DNA of 10,749 bases from Pseudomonadota bacterium (GTDB lineage: Bacteria > Pseudomonadota > Gammaproteobacteria > Burkholderiales > Burkholderiaceae_E), in NCBI GenBank assembly GCA_023388075.1, contig JAEWGX010000125.1, positions 1 through 10,749 on the forward strand, given 5' to 3'. Positions 1 through 6,254 of the stretch are shown here, in pieces (the first letter of the stretch is position 1; the number at the start of each line of letters is the position of its first letter). The position numbers were made by a program, and so were the translations under genes. The notes beneath the pieces are model-generated. The model saw only the letters and a program-made list of their open reading frames with translations, was not told where the DNA came from and ran no database searches.

Positions 1-1490
1 CCTCGGAGCCGGCCGAGGCCGACGAGGGCAAGCCGCAGGCGTTGCAGGGCCGGACGGGCACGGAGGCGGCGAACGTCCCCCGCGATCGCGCGGCGCAGCC
101 CGCGCCGGCGATCCGCCTGGGCGGGCTCGTGCTGGAGCGCGGCCGGACCAATTTCACCGACCGCTTCATCAAGCCCAACTACACGGTGAACCTCACCGAT
201 TTGCAAGGCAGGCTCTCGGCGATGGCGAGCGACGGCCAGGCGCCGGCCGATGTCCTCCTGCGTGGCCGGATCGACGGCGACGCGCCGGTCGACATCACCG
301 GGCGGATCGACCCGCTCGCGCGCAACCTGTTCCTGGATGTGCACGCGCAGGCCAAGGGCATCGATCTGCCAACCCTCTCGCCGTACTCGGTGAAGTACGT
401 CGGCTACGTGATCGAGAAAGGCCAGCTTTCGGTGGACGTGACGTATCGCGTCCGGAACGAGCAGCTCGAGGCGGAGAACCGCATCTTCCTGGACCAGCTC
501 ACGCTCGGCGACAAGATCGACAGTCCGGACGCGATCGACCTGCCGATCCAGTTCGCGCTGGGCCTGCTGAAGGACGGCGACGGGGTGATCGACCTCAACC
601 TGCCGATCTCGGGCTCGCTGGACGACCCTCAGTTCTCGATCGGCGGCGTGATCGCGAAGGCGTTCACCAACCTGCTGTCCCGCATCGTCACCGCGCCGTT
701 CAGTGCCTTGGCCGCCGCCTTCGGCGGATCCGGCGCGAGCGGCGAAGAGCTGTCGTTCGTGGAGTTCCGTCCCGGTACCGCCGAGCTTTCCGATGCGTCG
801 CTGCAGCGGCTGGAGACGATCGCGAAGGCGCTCGCGCAGCGGCCGGCTTTGAAGCTCGAGGTTGCCGGCCGGGTCGATCCCGCCGCGGAAGGCGATGCCA
901 TCCGTCGGGAGCGGCTGGAGCAGCAGCTGCGCGCCCTGAAGCGCCGCGAGCTGCGCGATGACCAGCAGGCACGGGCCGCCGCCTCGCCGCGGGGCGCCGG
1001 CCGGGAGCAGCAGGAAGCCCGCGGGTCGGCGCGCGTCACCGTCACCCGCGAGGAACGGCCAGCGCTCCTGCGCGAGCTCTACCAGTCCCTGCCGGGGCAG
1101 GACCTCGCGCCACGGCCGGCACGAGACGTGGGCGGCAAGGCCGCGGACGATGCCGCGCGCGCCTCGCCGAAGGAGCAGACGCCCGGCAGCACGGGCCAGG
1201 AGGAAACCGCCGCCGAGACGGTGCAGGAGCCGGCCGGGAGCGGCCCGGCCGCGCCGGATGGCGCCGAGATGGAGCGTCGGCTCCTCGAGGCGATCGAGGT
1301 GGATGCCGAGTCGGTGCGCCGCCTTGCCAACCGCCGCGCCGACACGGTGCGCGGCTGGCTCGCATCGCAAGGCAAGATCGACCGTGAGCGGATCTTCCTG
1401 CTCGCGCCGCGCACCAGTCCCGCCGCCGTGGGCCCGAATCGCAACGAGCCGCAGTGCCCCGCGCGCTGCGCGGAGTTCTCGCTCAAGTGA
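1..1490 (+). CDS. DUF748 (AsmA-like) envelope protein, C-terminal part, cut by left edge
   Basis: The reading frame is open from base 3, so the true start lies outside the window; 495 residues are visible. The first half (about bases 100-700) has the beta-rich pattern of DUF748/AsmA-like proteins, including a 'TNFTDRFIKPNY' stretch, the 'PSYSVKYVGY-like' segment around 375-410 (read here as PYSVKYVGY), and 'DLPIQFALGLLKD' followed by 'GSLDDPQFSIG'. A segment at about 745-875 (F-RPGTAEL...LKLEVAGRVD) resembles the first half of an OmpA-like fold. The segment at about 1312-1410 (RRADTVRGWLASQG..RIFLLAP) resembles its second half. Between them lies a charged, low-complexity Arg/Ala/Glu/Gly-rich stretch. 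The protein ends with two cysteines (CPARC). AsmA-like proteins are thought to act in the periplasm in lipid transport or outer-membrane homeostasis; this one's substrate is unknown. It converges on pqiC with 6 bases between stops. The family call is good; the function is inferred. Confidence 0.8.
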   Translation, partial: SEPAEADEGKPQALQGRTGTEAANVPRDRAAQPAPAIRLGGLVLERGRTNFTDRFIKPNYTVNLTDLQGRLSAMASDGQAPADVLLRGRIDGDAPVDITGRIDPLARNLFLDVHAQAKGIDLPTLSPYSVKYVGYVIEKGQLSVDVTYRVRNEQLEAENRIFLDQLTLGDKIDSPDAIDLPIQFALGLLKDGDGVIDLNLPISGSLDDPQFSIGGVIAKAFTNLLSRIVTAPFSALAAAFGGSGASGEELSFVEFRPGTAELSDASLQRLETIAKALAQRPALKLEVAGRVDPAAEGDAIRRERLEQQLRALKRRELRDDQQARAAASPRGAGREQQEARGSARVTVTREERPALLRELYQSLPGQDLAPRPARDVGGKAADDAARASPKEQTPGSTGQEETAAETVQEPAGSGPAAPDGAEMERRLLEAIEVDAESVRRLANRRADTVRGWLASQGKIDRERIFLLAPRTSPAAVGPNRNEPQCPARCAEFSLK

Positions 1491-1496
1491 GTCGCC

Positions 1497-2195
1497 TCAC
1501 CTGCCCGGCGGTGGGCAGTCGGCCCGGCCGGCCCGCTGCAGTTGCAGGATGCCGGCGGCGATCCGCTCCGCGGCGCGCACCACGGTCCGCTGGACCCCGT
1601 TGACGACCTCGTCCATCGCCTTGCCGACGGGCTCGGCAGTGCTGACCTGGCAAAGCGTATTGCGGTCGTCGTCCGAGCGCCGGATGGTCCACCCGTACAC
1701 GGCGTCCACCGCATTCCCGGGCGTCGCATCGAAGCGGCGCAACTGGATCGACACCTGGTAGGCCGGTTGGCCGGGCGGCAGGCCGCCGCGCGTCACGTCG
1801 ACAGCGTCGAGCTGGGCAGCCACGGCGACCGCGAAGGCATCGCGCAGCTCCCGATCGAAGGAGGCGGACCAGCGCTGCTGATCCAGCACGTCGACCCGTG
1901 TGCTTGCCGGATCCGCATCGCTGCGCACGACCATCTGGGGTCGCGCCAGCCGTTCGGGGACGCCGACCGGGCCGATCTCGACGTAGAGTGGCCGCGCCTG
2001 CGGCGGGGGCGCCGCGCCGGCGGGCGTGGTCGACGCGCCGGCGACCAGCGCGTCGCCGGCCAGCGTGTAGTAGCGCGTCGGCGGCGCGGCGCAGGCAGCG
2101 AGCAATGCCACTGCCAGCGCGAGCACACCGGCGCCCCCGGCACGGCGCCGCGCGCTCGGCGGCGGCCAGTCTGAAACGATCGTTGCCAGGCTCAT
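1497..2195 (-). CDS. pqiC: PqiC-type outer-membrane lipoprotein (ABC-type transport auxiliary, DUF330)
   Basis: The product has 232 residues. It begins with an Arg-rich n-region and a hydrophobic stretch ending in the lipobox LLAAC, with the lipidated cysteine at residue 35, so it should be processed by signal peptidase II. The following motif 'APPTRYYTL' is typical of the PqiC/YmbA (DUF330) family, and the rest is a small alpha/beta domain ending in an amphipathic helix and a short Pro/Gly tail. In the family, PqiC sits at the inner face of the outer membrane and receives the end of the PqiB tube. Its start codon overlaps the pqiB stop by 4 bases (ATGA). There is no clear Shine-Dalgarno sequence of its own, which points to translational coupling. 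It is the last gene of the operon. The position after an MCE gene supports the assignment strongly. Confidence 0.88.
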   Translation of the reverse strand: MSLATIVSDWPPPSARRRAGGAGVLALAVALLAACAAPPTRYYTLAGDALVAGASTTPAGAAPPPQARPLYVEIGPVGVPERLARPQMVVRSDADPASTRVDVLDQQRWSASFDRELRDAFAVAVAAQLDAVDVTRGGLPPGQPAYQVSIQLRRFDATPGNAVDAVYGWTIRRSDDDRNTLCQVSTAEPVGKAMDEVVNGVQRTVVRAAERIAAGILQLQRAGRADCPPPGR

Positions 2196-3907
2196 TCGCG
2201 GTCGCGCGGCTTGCCGCGCAGGATGGATTCGGGATGCTGCTCCAGGTAGTCCGTCAGCACGCGCAGCGACGTCGCGGAGCGGGCGATCTCGCGCAGCGTC
2301 TGCTTGAACTCCTGCTGCAGCGACGAGTCCGGGGACACCACCCGCTCGGCCGACTTCATCGCGCCGTTCGCGCTCTCGAGCGCCCGGCCCGCGGTCGCGA
2401 GGGTGCGGCGGATGTCCTTCACGGCGGCAAGCATCTCCGGTGACACGTCGTTGCGCAGGCTTCGCACCAGCTGCTCCGCACCGGACAGTGTCCGGTTGAG
2501 CGATTGCAGCGTCTGCTGGAGGTCTCGCCCGATCTCCTCGTAGGGCACCTTGTTGAGCTTGACCGCGATGTCCCCGATCTGGGTCTGCAGCTCGTCGAGG
2601 CTGTTGGAAATGGTCGGGACCTCCAGCGGATTACGGTCCGGGATCGGGCCGGCCGGCGGATCCGGCTGGAAATCCAGCGCGATGTAGAGCTGCCCGGTCA
2701 GCAGGTTGCCGGTGCGAAGCTGGGCATGCAGGCCCCGCGCGATCATGTTGCGCAGACGCCCGCGGCCGTCGGGCGCCGCATGCGCGCTCGCGTCCGGGGC
2801 GGCGGAGTCCGAGCCGCCCAGGCGCTGCAGCCGGTCGGGAAAGACCTGCACCAGAACCGGCATGCGGAACTCGTGGGCCTGCGGATCGAACGCGACGCCG
2901 ATGGATTTCACCTCGCCGAGCACCACCCCGCGGAAGTCCACGGGCGCGCCCGGCGCGAGCCCGCGCAGAGACTGGTTGAAATGCATGAGCAGCGTTTGCG
3001 CCGGGCCGTCATCGGTGGCCAGCGCGCTCGCCTGGTCGGCAGCGAGCGCGAACTCGGTGTTCTCCGGCGCGGGCGGGCCCGCACCTTCCTCCGGCGCCTG
3101 GAAGGCGATGCCGCCGAGGACCACCGTCACCAGCGACTGCGTGCGCAACCGGAAGCCGCTTGCATCCACCTGCATGTCGAAGCCGCTCGCGTGCCAGAAC
3201 CGGCTGTTGGCGCCGACGAAGCGGTCGTAGGGCGCGTCGACGAAGATGCGCAGAGTGACGCCCTGCCCGTCCTCGTCGAGGTTGTAGGCGGCGACCTGAC
3301 CCACCTTCACCCGCCGATAGTAGACCGGCGAGCCGATGTCGAGCGAGCCGAGATCCTGCGCCCGCAGGACGAACTGTCGGCCGGTGTCGTCGCGGGTCAC
3401 GATCGGCGGCGCCTCCAGCCCCGTGAACTGGTCCGACTGCTCGCTCGATTCGCCGGCGTCAGCGCCGATATAGGTCCCGGAGAACAGCGTGCCGAGTCCC
3501 GAGATGCCGGTCACCTCCGCCCGTGGCCGCACCACCCAGAAGCGCGAGTCCGCGGCGGTGAAGCCGCGTGCCTCCTTGTGCAACTGCACTTTCGTGATCA
3601 CGCCCGAGCGGTCGTCGGCCAGGCGCACTTCCTCCACGCTGCCGATCTCGACCTCCTTGTACTTGATCCGCGTGACGCCCGCCTGGATCCCTTCGGCGGT
3701 CTGGAACGTGATGGTGATGACCGGTCCGCGCTGTGTGACGTAGCGCGCCACGAGCATCATGCCGACGACGGCGACCACGATCGGGACCAGCCAGATCAGC
3801 GTGGGCAGCCAGCGTCGCCGGCGGTGCACCAGCGGCCGGCCCGCGCCGGCGGCAGGCCGATCCGGCGGGTCCTCCGGAATTGGTTGCCGGATGTCCTCCT
3901 CAGTCAT
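2192..3907 (-). CDS. pqiB: PqiB, triple-MCE-domain intermembrane transport protein
   Basis: The product has 571 residues, slightly longer than E. coli PqiB. Order of parts: a cytoplasmic Pro/Arg-rich N-terminus; one membrane helix at about 33-57 after an RRRR stretch; then three MCE domains. Each MCE domain carries the typical strand-turn motif: IKYKEVEIGSVEEV (81-94), VYYRRVKVGQV (195-205) and VDFRGVVLGEV (323-333). A C-terminal helical region (about 450-560) with heptad-like leucines fits the coiled-coil tube of the family. In E. coli, PqiB forms stacked hexameric MCE rings and a hollow needle crossing the periplasm, a route for lipids between membranes. The third MCE domain contains a hydrophilic Ser/Ala/Asp/Gly insertion near residues 365-385. 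I chose the ATG at 3907 because it gives the expected N-terminus, is preceded by a purine-rich GGGGTGGGA, and overlaps the pqiA2 stop by 8 bases. The frame is open further upstream (to 4039), but that part lies inside pqiA2. Confidence 0.94.
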   Translation of the reverse strand: MTEEDIRQPIPEDPPDRPAAGAGRPLVHRRRRWLPTLIWLVPIVVAVVGMMLVARYVTQRGPVITITFQTAEGIQAGVTRIKYKEVEIGSVEEVRLADDRSGVITKVQLHKEARGFTAADSRFWVVRPRAEVTGISGLGTLFSGTYIGADAGESSEQSDQFTGLEAPPIVTRDDTGRQFVLRAQDLGSLDIGSPVYYRRVKVGQVAAYNLDEDGQGVTLRIFVDAPYDRFVGANSRFWHASGFDMQVDASGFRLRTQSLVTVVLGGIAFQAPEEGAGPPAPENTEFALAADQASALATDDGPAQTLLMHFNQSLRGLAPGAPVDFRGVVLGEVKSIGVAFDPQAHEFRMPVLVQVFPDRLQRLGGSDSAAPDASAHAAPDGRGRLRNMIARGLHAQLRTGNLLTGQLYIALDFQPDPPAGPIPDRNPLEVPTISNSLDELQTQIGDIAVKLNKVPYEEIGRDLQQTLQSLNRTLSGAEQLVRSLRNDVSPEMLAAVKDIRRTLATAGRALESANGAMKSAERVVSPDSSLQQEFKQTLREIARSATSLRVLTDYLEQHPESILRGKPRDRE

Positions 3908-4517
3908 GGTCGTCCCACCCCAACCGGGGATCGAACCCGCTGGAGGCGAGCATCGTGAGCACCACGACGGCCCCGAAGCAGGCGATGCCGGGGCCCGCCG
4001 TGATCTCGGCGAAGCCCTGCAACTGGACCAGCCCGGCAAGGATCGCCACGACGAACACGTCGAGCATCGACCAGCGACCGATCAGCTCGATCAACCGGTA
4101 CAGCCGGGTGCGCTCGACGCGTCCCCAACGTGCCCGCCACTGCGCTGCCGCGGCCAACAGCGCAAGCGCGCCGAGCTTGAACAGGGGCACCACGAAGCTC
4201 GCGACGAAGACGATCACGGCGAGCAGCCAGTCGCCCGTCACCCAGAAGTAGACGATGCCGCTCAGGATGGTGTCCTCCTGCGTGCCGAGGAGAGAGCGCG
4301 TCGTCATGACGGGCAGCAGGTTCGCGGGAAGATAGAGCATGGCGGCCGTGGCCAGCAGGGCCCACGTGCGGCTGAGGCTCTCCGGCTTGCGCGAATGCAG
4401 CCGCGCGCCGCAGCGGCGACAGGGCGTGCCGTCGACGGCATGGCGCCAGACCGTGCCGCAGTCGCCGCACGCAACCATGCCCGCGGCCCGGGCCGTGATG
4501 GCGGCTTGCCCGTTCAT
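3900..4517 (-). CDS. pqiA: PqiA-family integral membrane protein, second half-size copy
   Basis: The product has 205 residues. The N-terminus has a zinc-ribbon-like Cys4 set: C17-x2-C20 and C33-x2-C36. It is followed by about four hydrophobic helices, with family-typical stretches 'LYLPANLLPVMTT' after the first cysteine region and 'GRWSMLDVFVVAILAGLVQ' in the third membrane segment. It corresponds to the C-terminal half of full-length E. coli PqiA (about 417 residues, two PqiA domains in one chain), which is an inner-membrane protein working with PqiB. Its ATG overlaps the stop of the upstream pqiA copy by 4 bases (ATGA), and its end overlaps the start of pqiB by 8 bases. The two PqiA domains are therefore separate but presumably translated in step and assembled together. 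The split looks genuine rather than a frameshift, because each half has its own start, its own Cys4 set and a natural C-terminus. Confidence 0.92.
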   Translation of the reverse strand: MNGQAAITARAAGMVACGDCGTVWRHAVDGTPCRRCGARLHSRKPESLSRTWALLATAAMLYLPANLLPVMTTRSLLGTQEDTILSGIVYFWVTGDWLLAVIVFVASFVVPLFKLGALALLAAAAQWRARWGRVERTRLYRLIELIGRWSMLDVFVVAILAGLVQLQGFAEITAGPGIACFGAVVVLTMLASSGFDPRLGWDDHD

Positions 4518-5227
4518 CGCGCAGCGGTCATGCCGTCGGAGGCGTCGAGCTGCCCCGCGTGACCTGGACGATCGTCGGCGGGTTGCACCGGCGCGCCGCG
4601 CTGCCAGAGGCGTCGCGGATCGAACGACAACGTCGCTGTCAGCGCGATGGTGAGAGCGCCGAATGCCCAGAGCGCGATGCCGGGAATCACCGCGGCCATG
4701 CTCGCCAGCTTCACCATGGCGATCAGCACACCGAGCAGGAACACCTCGATCATGGCCCACGGCCGCGACCGCCGGATGGCGCGGGCCAGTCTGTCGAAGC
4801 CGGCTGGTCTCGTGCGCCAGGCCTCGATCGGCCGTCGCTTCCCGCTCCAGACCTGGAGCCTCGGCCAGGCGAAGAGGTACGACAGGCCGGCGAGCTGCAG
4901 CAAGGGACAGAGGATGGTCGTGACCAGCACCAGCAACGCCACGACCTCGCGTCCGTCGGTGCCGAGGGCGAGCACTGTCCCGAGCAGCGTCGTCCGCGTC
5001 GCCGTGCCGCGAAGCTGCAGCTCCGCGATCGGATACGCATTGGCGATCACGAAGAGCAGCACCGCGGCCAGCGTGACCGGAAGCAGCCACTGGGCCTGCC
5101 GTCCGGGATGGCGTTCGAGCTCGGTACCGCAGCGGCTGCAGCGCGCCACCTCGTGCGGCCGCAACGGCGACCGAGGATAGAGCGCGTCGCAGCCTTCACA
5201 GGCGATCACGTTCGCAACTTCGTGCAT
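4514..5227 (-). CDS. pqiA: PqiA-family integral membrane protein, first half-size copy
   Basis: The product has 237 residues and is the first gene of the pqi operon. The N-terminus carries two CxxC pairs (C10/C13 and C30/C33), the zinc-ribbon-like element of PqiA proteins. Membrane helices follow: one ending in 'FVIANAYPI' (near 47-67), one around 'VVALLVLVTTILCPLLQLAG', then 'IEVFLLGVLIAMVKLAS' and 'GIALWAFGALTIAL'. The 'YPI' after helix 1 and 'IEVFLLGVLIAMVKL' are family hallmarks. A hydrophilic tail of about 35 residues follows the last helix. It corresponds to the N-terminal half of full-length PqiA. The start at 5227 is chosen because the Cys motif follows at once; the Shine-Dalgarno is weak (GGGA, close to the ATG). 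The gene is divergent from the DUF72 gene. PqiA-B-C operons are known from paraquat induction and SoxS control in E. coli; I see no SoxS-like site here. Confidence 0.92.
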   Translation of the reverse strand: MHEVANVIACEGCDALYPRSPLRPHEVARCSRCGTELERHPGRQAQWLLPVTLAAVLLFVIANAYPIAELQLRGTATRTTLLGTVLALGTDGREVVALLVLVTTILCPLLQLAGLSYLFAWPRLQVWSGKRRPIEAWRTRPAGFDRLARAIRRSRPWAMIEVFLLGVLIAMVKLASMAAVIPGIALWAFGALTIALTATLSFDPRRLWQRGAPVQPADDRPGHAGQLDASDGMTAAR

Positions 5228-5354
5228 CGTCCCGCGATGTTAACCGGGGCGGCCGGATGCCGGCTCCGGATGGCCTCCGGCCGCAACGGCCGGCGCCCGT
5301 GGGCATGCGAAAATCGGCGCCCGGCACGACGCTGGAGACGCGGGAGTCAAAGGG
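5228..5354. promoter_or_regulatory. Divergent intergenic region between the pqi operon and the DUF72 gene
   Basis: These 127 bases must hold the promoters of both the leftward pqi operon and the rightward DUF72 gene, as neither has another gene upstream on its strand. I cannot pick convincing -35/-10 boxes. It contains two copies of CCGGATG (5253-5259 and 5266-5272) 13 bases apart, and a perfect inverted repeat (separate entry). A CGGGAG at 5341-5346 is the likely Shine-Dalgarno of the DUF72 gene. Confidence 0.4.
5277..5293. repeat. Perfect 7-bp inverted repeat, CCGGCCG-caa-CGGCCGG
   Basis: Two 7-base arms (5277-5283 and 5287-5293) are exact reverse complements around a CAA loop. It lies about 50 bases from the pqiA1 start and 60 bases from the DUF72 start. 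It could fold in either leader RNA or serve as a protein-binding dyad. No T-run follows on either strand, so it is not a standard terminator. In DNA this GC-rich such a short repeat can also arise by chance. Confidence 0.5.
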
Positions 5355-6149
5355 ATGGCGATCAGGGTGGGAATCGGCGGCTGGAACTACGAGCCGTGGC
5401 GAGGCAGCTTCTATCCGGCCGGCCTGCCGCAGAAGCAGGAGCTGCACCACGCCAGCCGCCAGGTCACCGCGATCGAGATCAACGCAACCTATTACCGCAC
5501 GCAGTCGCCGGCCAGCTTCGCGCGCTGGCGCGACGAGGCGCCGGACGGGTTCGTCTTCTCCCTCAAGGCGAACCGGTTTGCGACCAACCGGCGGGTGCTG
5601 GGGGAAGCCGCGGAATCGATCCGGTTCTTCCTCGAGAGCGGCATCGTCGAGCTCGGGGACAAGCTCGGCCCCATCGTGTGGCAGTTCGCGCCGACGAAGC
5701 GCTTCGATGCGGACGACTTCGGCGAGTTCCTCGGGTTGCTGCCTGCAACCGAGGGCGGGCTCGGGTTGACCCATGTCCTCGAGGTCCGGCACGAGAGCTT
5801 TCGCTGCGCGGAGTTCGTCGAGCTCGCCGCCCGCCATCGCTGCGCCACGGTCTTCACCGACAACCCGGAGTTTCCGTCGTTCGCCGATCCGACCGGCGAG
5901 GTCTTCTACGGCCGCCTGATGAATGCGCAGGCCCGCTACAAGAGCGGGTACCCCCCGGCAGCGCTGGACCGCTGGGCGGATGATGCCGGCGCGCTCTCCC
6001 GTGGCCTGCTGCCGGAGTCGCTGCCGCGGGTCGACCCGGACCAGGCGGCACCGGGCAAGCCGCGCGACGTCTACCTGTTCTTCATCAACGGGGCCAAGGA
6101 GCGGGCGCCGGCCGCCGCGGTCGCCCTGATCGAGCGGCTCGCCGCGTAG
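5355..6149 (+). CDS. DUF72 (YecE-like) TIM-barrel protein
   Basis: The product has 264 residues, a normal length for the family. Signature stretches occur in the expected order: 'VGIGGWNYEPWRGSFYP' (5-21), 'EINATYYR' (41-48), 'FSLKANR' (68-74), 'LGPIVWQFAP' in the middle, 'LEVRHESF' later, and a C-terminal 'VYLFFINGAKERAPAAA'. Together these identify a DUF72 protein, predicted to form a TIM-barrel-like fold. No reaction is firmly established for the family, so I give none. The ATG at 5355 is preceded by CGGGAG at about 8 bases. It is a single-gene unit between the pqi operon (divergent) and aliB (convergent), and nothing in the context ties it to either. Family call sure, role unknown. Confidence 0.92.
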   Translation: MAIRVGIGGWNYEPWRGSFYPAGLPQKQELHHASRQVTAIEINATYYRTQSPASFARWRDEAPDGFVFSLKANRFATNRRVLGEAAESIRFFLESGIVELGDKLGPIVWQFAPTKRFDADDFGEFLGLLPATEGGLGLTHVLEVRHESFRCAEFVELAARHRCATVFTDNPEFPSFADPTGEVFYGRLMNAQARYKSGYPPAALDRWADDAGALSRGLLPESLPRVDPDQAAPGKPRDVYLFFINGAKERAPAAAVALIERLAA

Positions 6150-6175
6150 CCGGGCCGCCCGCCGGTTCCCGCGGG

Positions 6176-6202
6176 CCGTTCTCGCGGCCGTTCTCGCGGC
6201 CG
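6176..6202. repeat. Two exact tandem 12-bp units CCGTTCTCGCGG plus a partial third
   Basis: The unit CCGTTCTCGCGG occurs at 6176-6187 and again at 6188-6199, followed by CCG. A related degenerate copy (GGTTCCCGCGGG) lies just before at about 6164-6175. The array sits in the 105-base gap (6150-6254) between the convergent DUF72 and aliB stops. It looks like local replication-slippage repeat. The rest of the gap holds only GC-rich sequence; a short dyad GCGCC-ac-GGCGC (6243-6254) abuts the aliB stop but has no T-run, so no terminator can be claimed. Confidence 0.6.
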
Positions 6203-6254
6203 TAGGGGAAGCGCCGAGCCTGCCGTGCGGCCGCCGCGCGATGCGCCACGGCGC

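Noticed and set aside
958..1761. Plus-strand open frame spanning the end of the DUF748 gene and pqiC
   Set aside because: Arg/Ser/Pro-rich shadow frame that crosses two well-supported genes and shows no domain.
2504..3958. Long plus-strand open frame (484 codons) opposite pqiB
   Set aside because: It is antisense to a clear triple-MCE gene. Its translation is rich in Arg, His and Asp with no recognisable domain, typical of a GC-rich shadow frame.
6243..6254. GCGCC-ac-GGCGC dyad just after the aliB stop as a terminator
   Set aside because: The loop is only 2 bases, no T-run follows, and such dyads are common by chance at this GC content.
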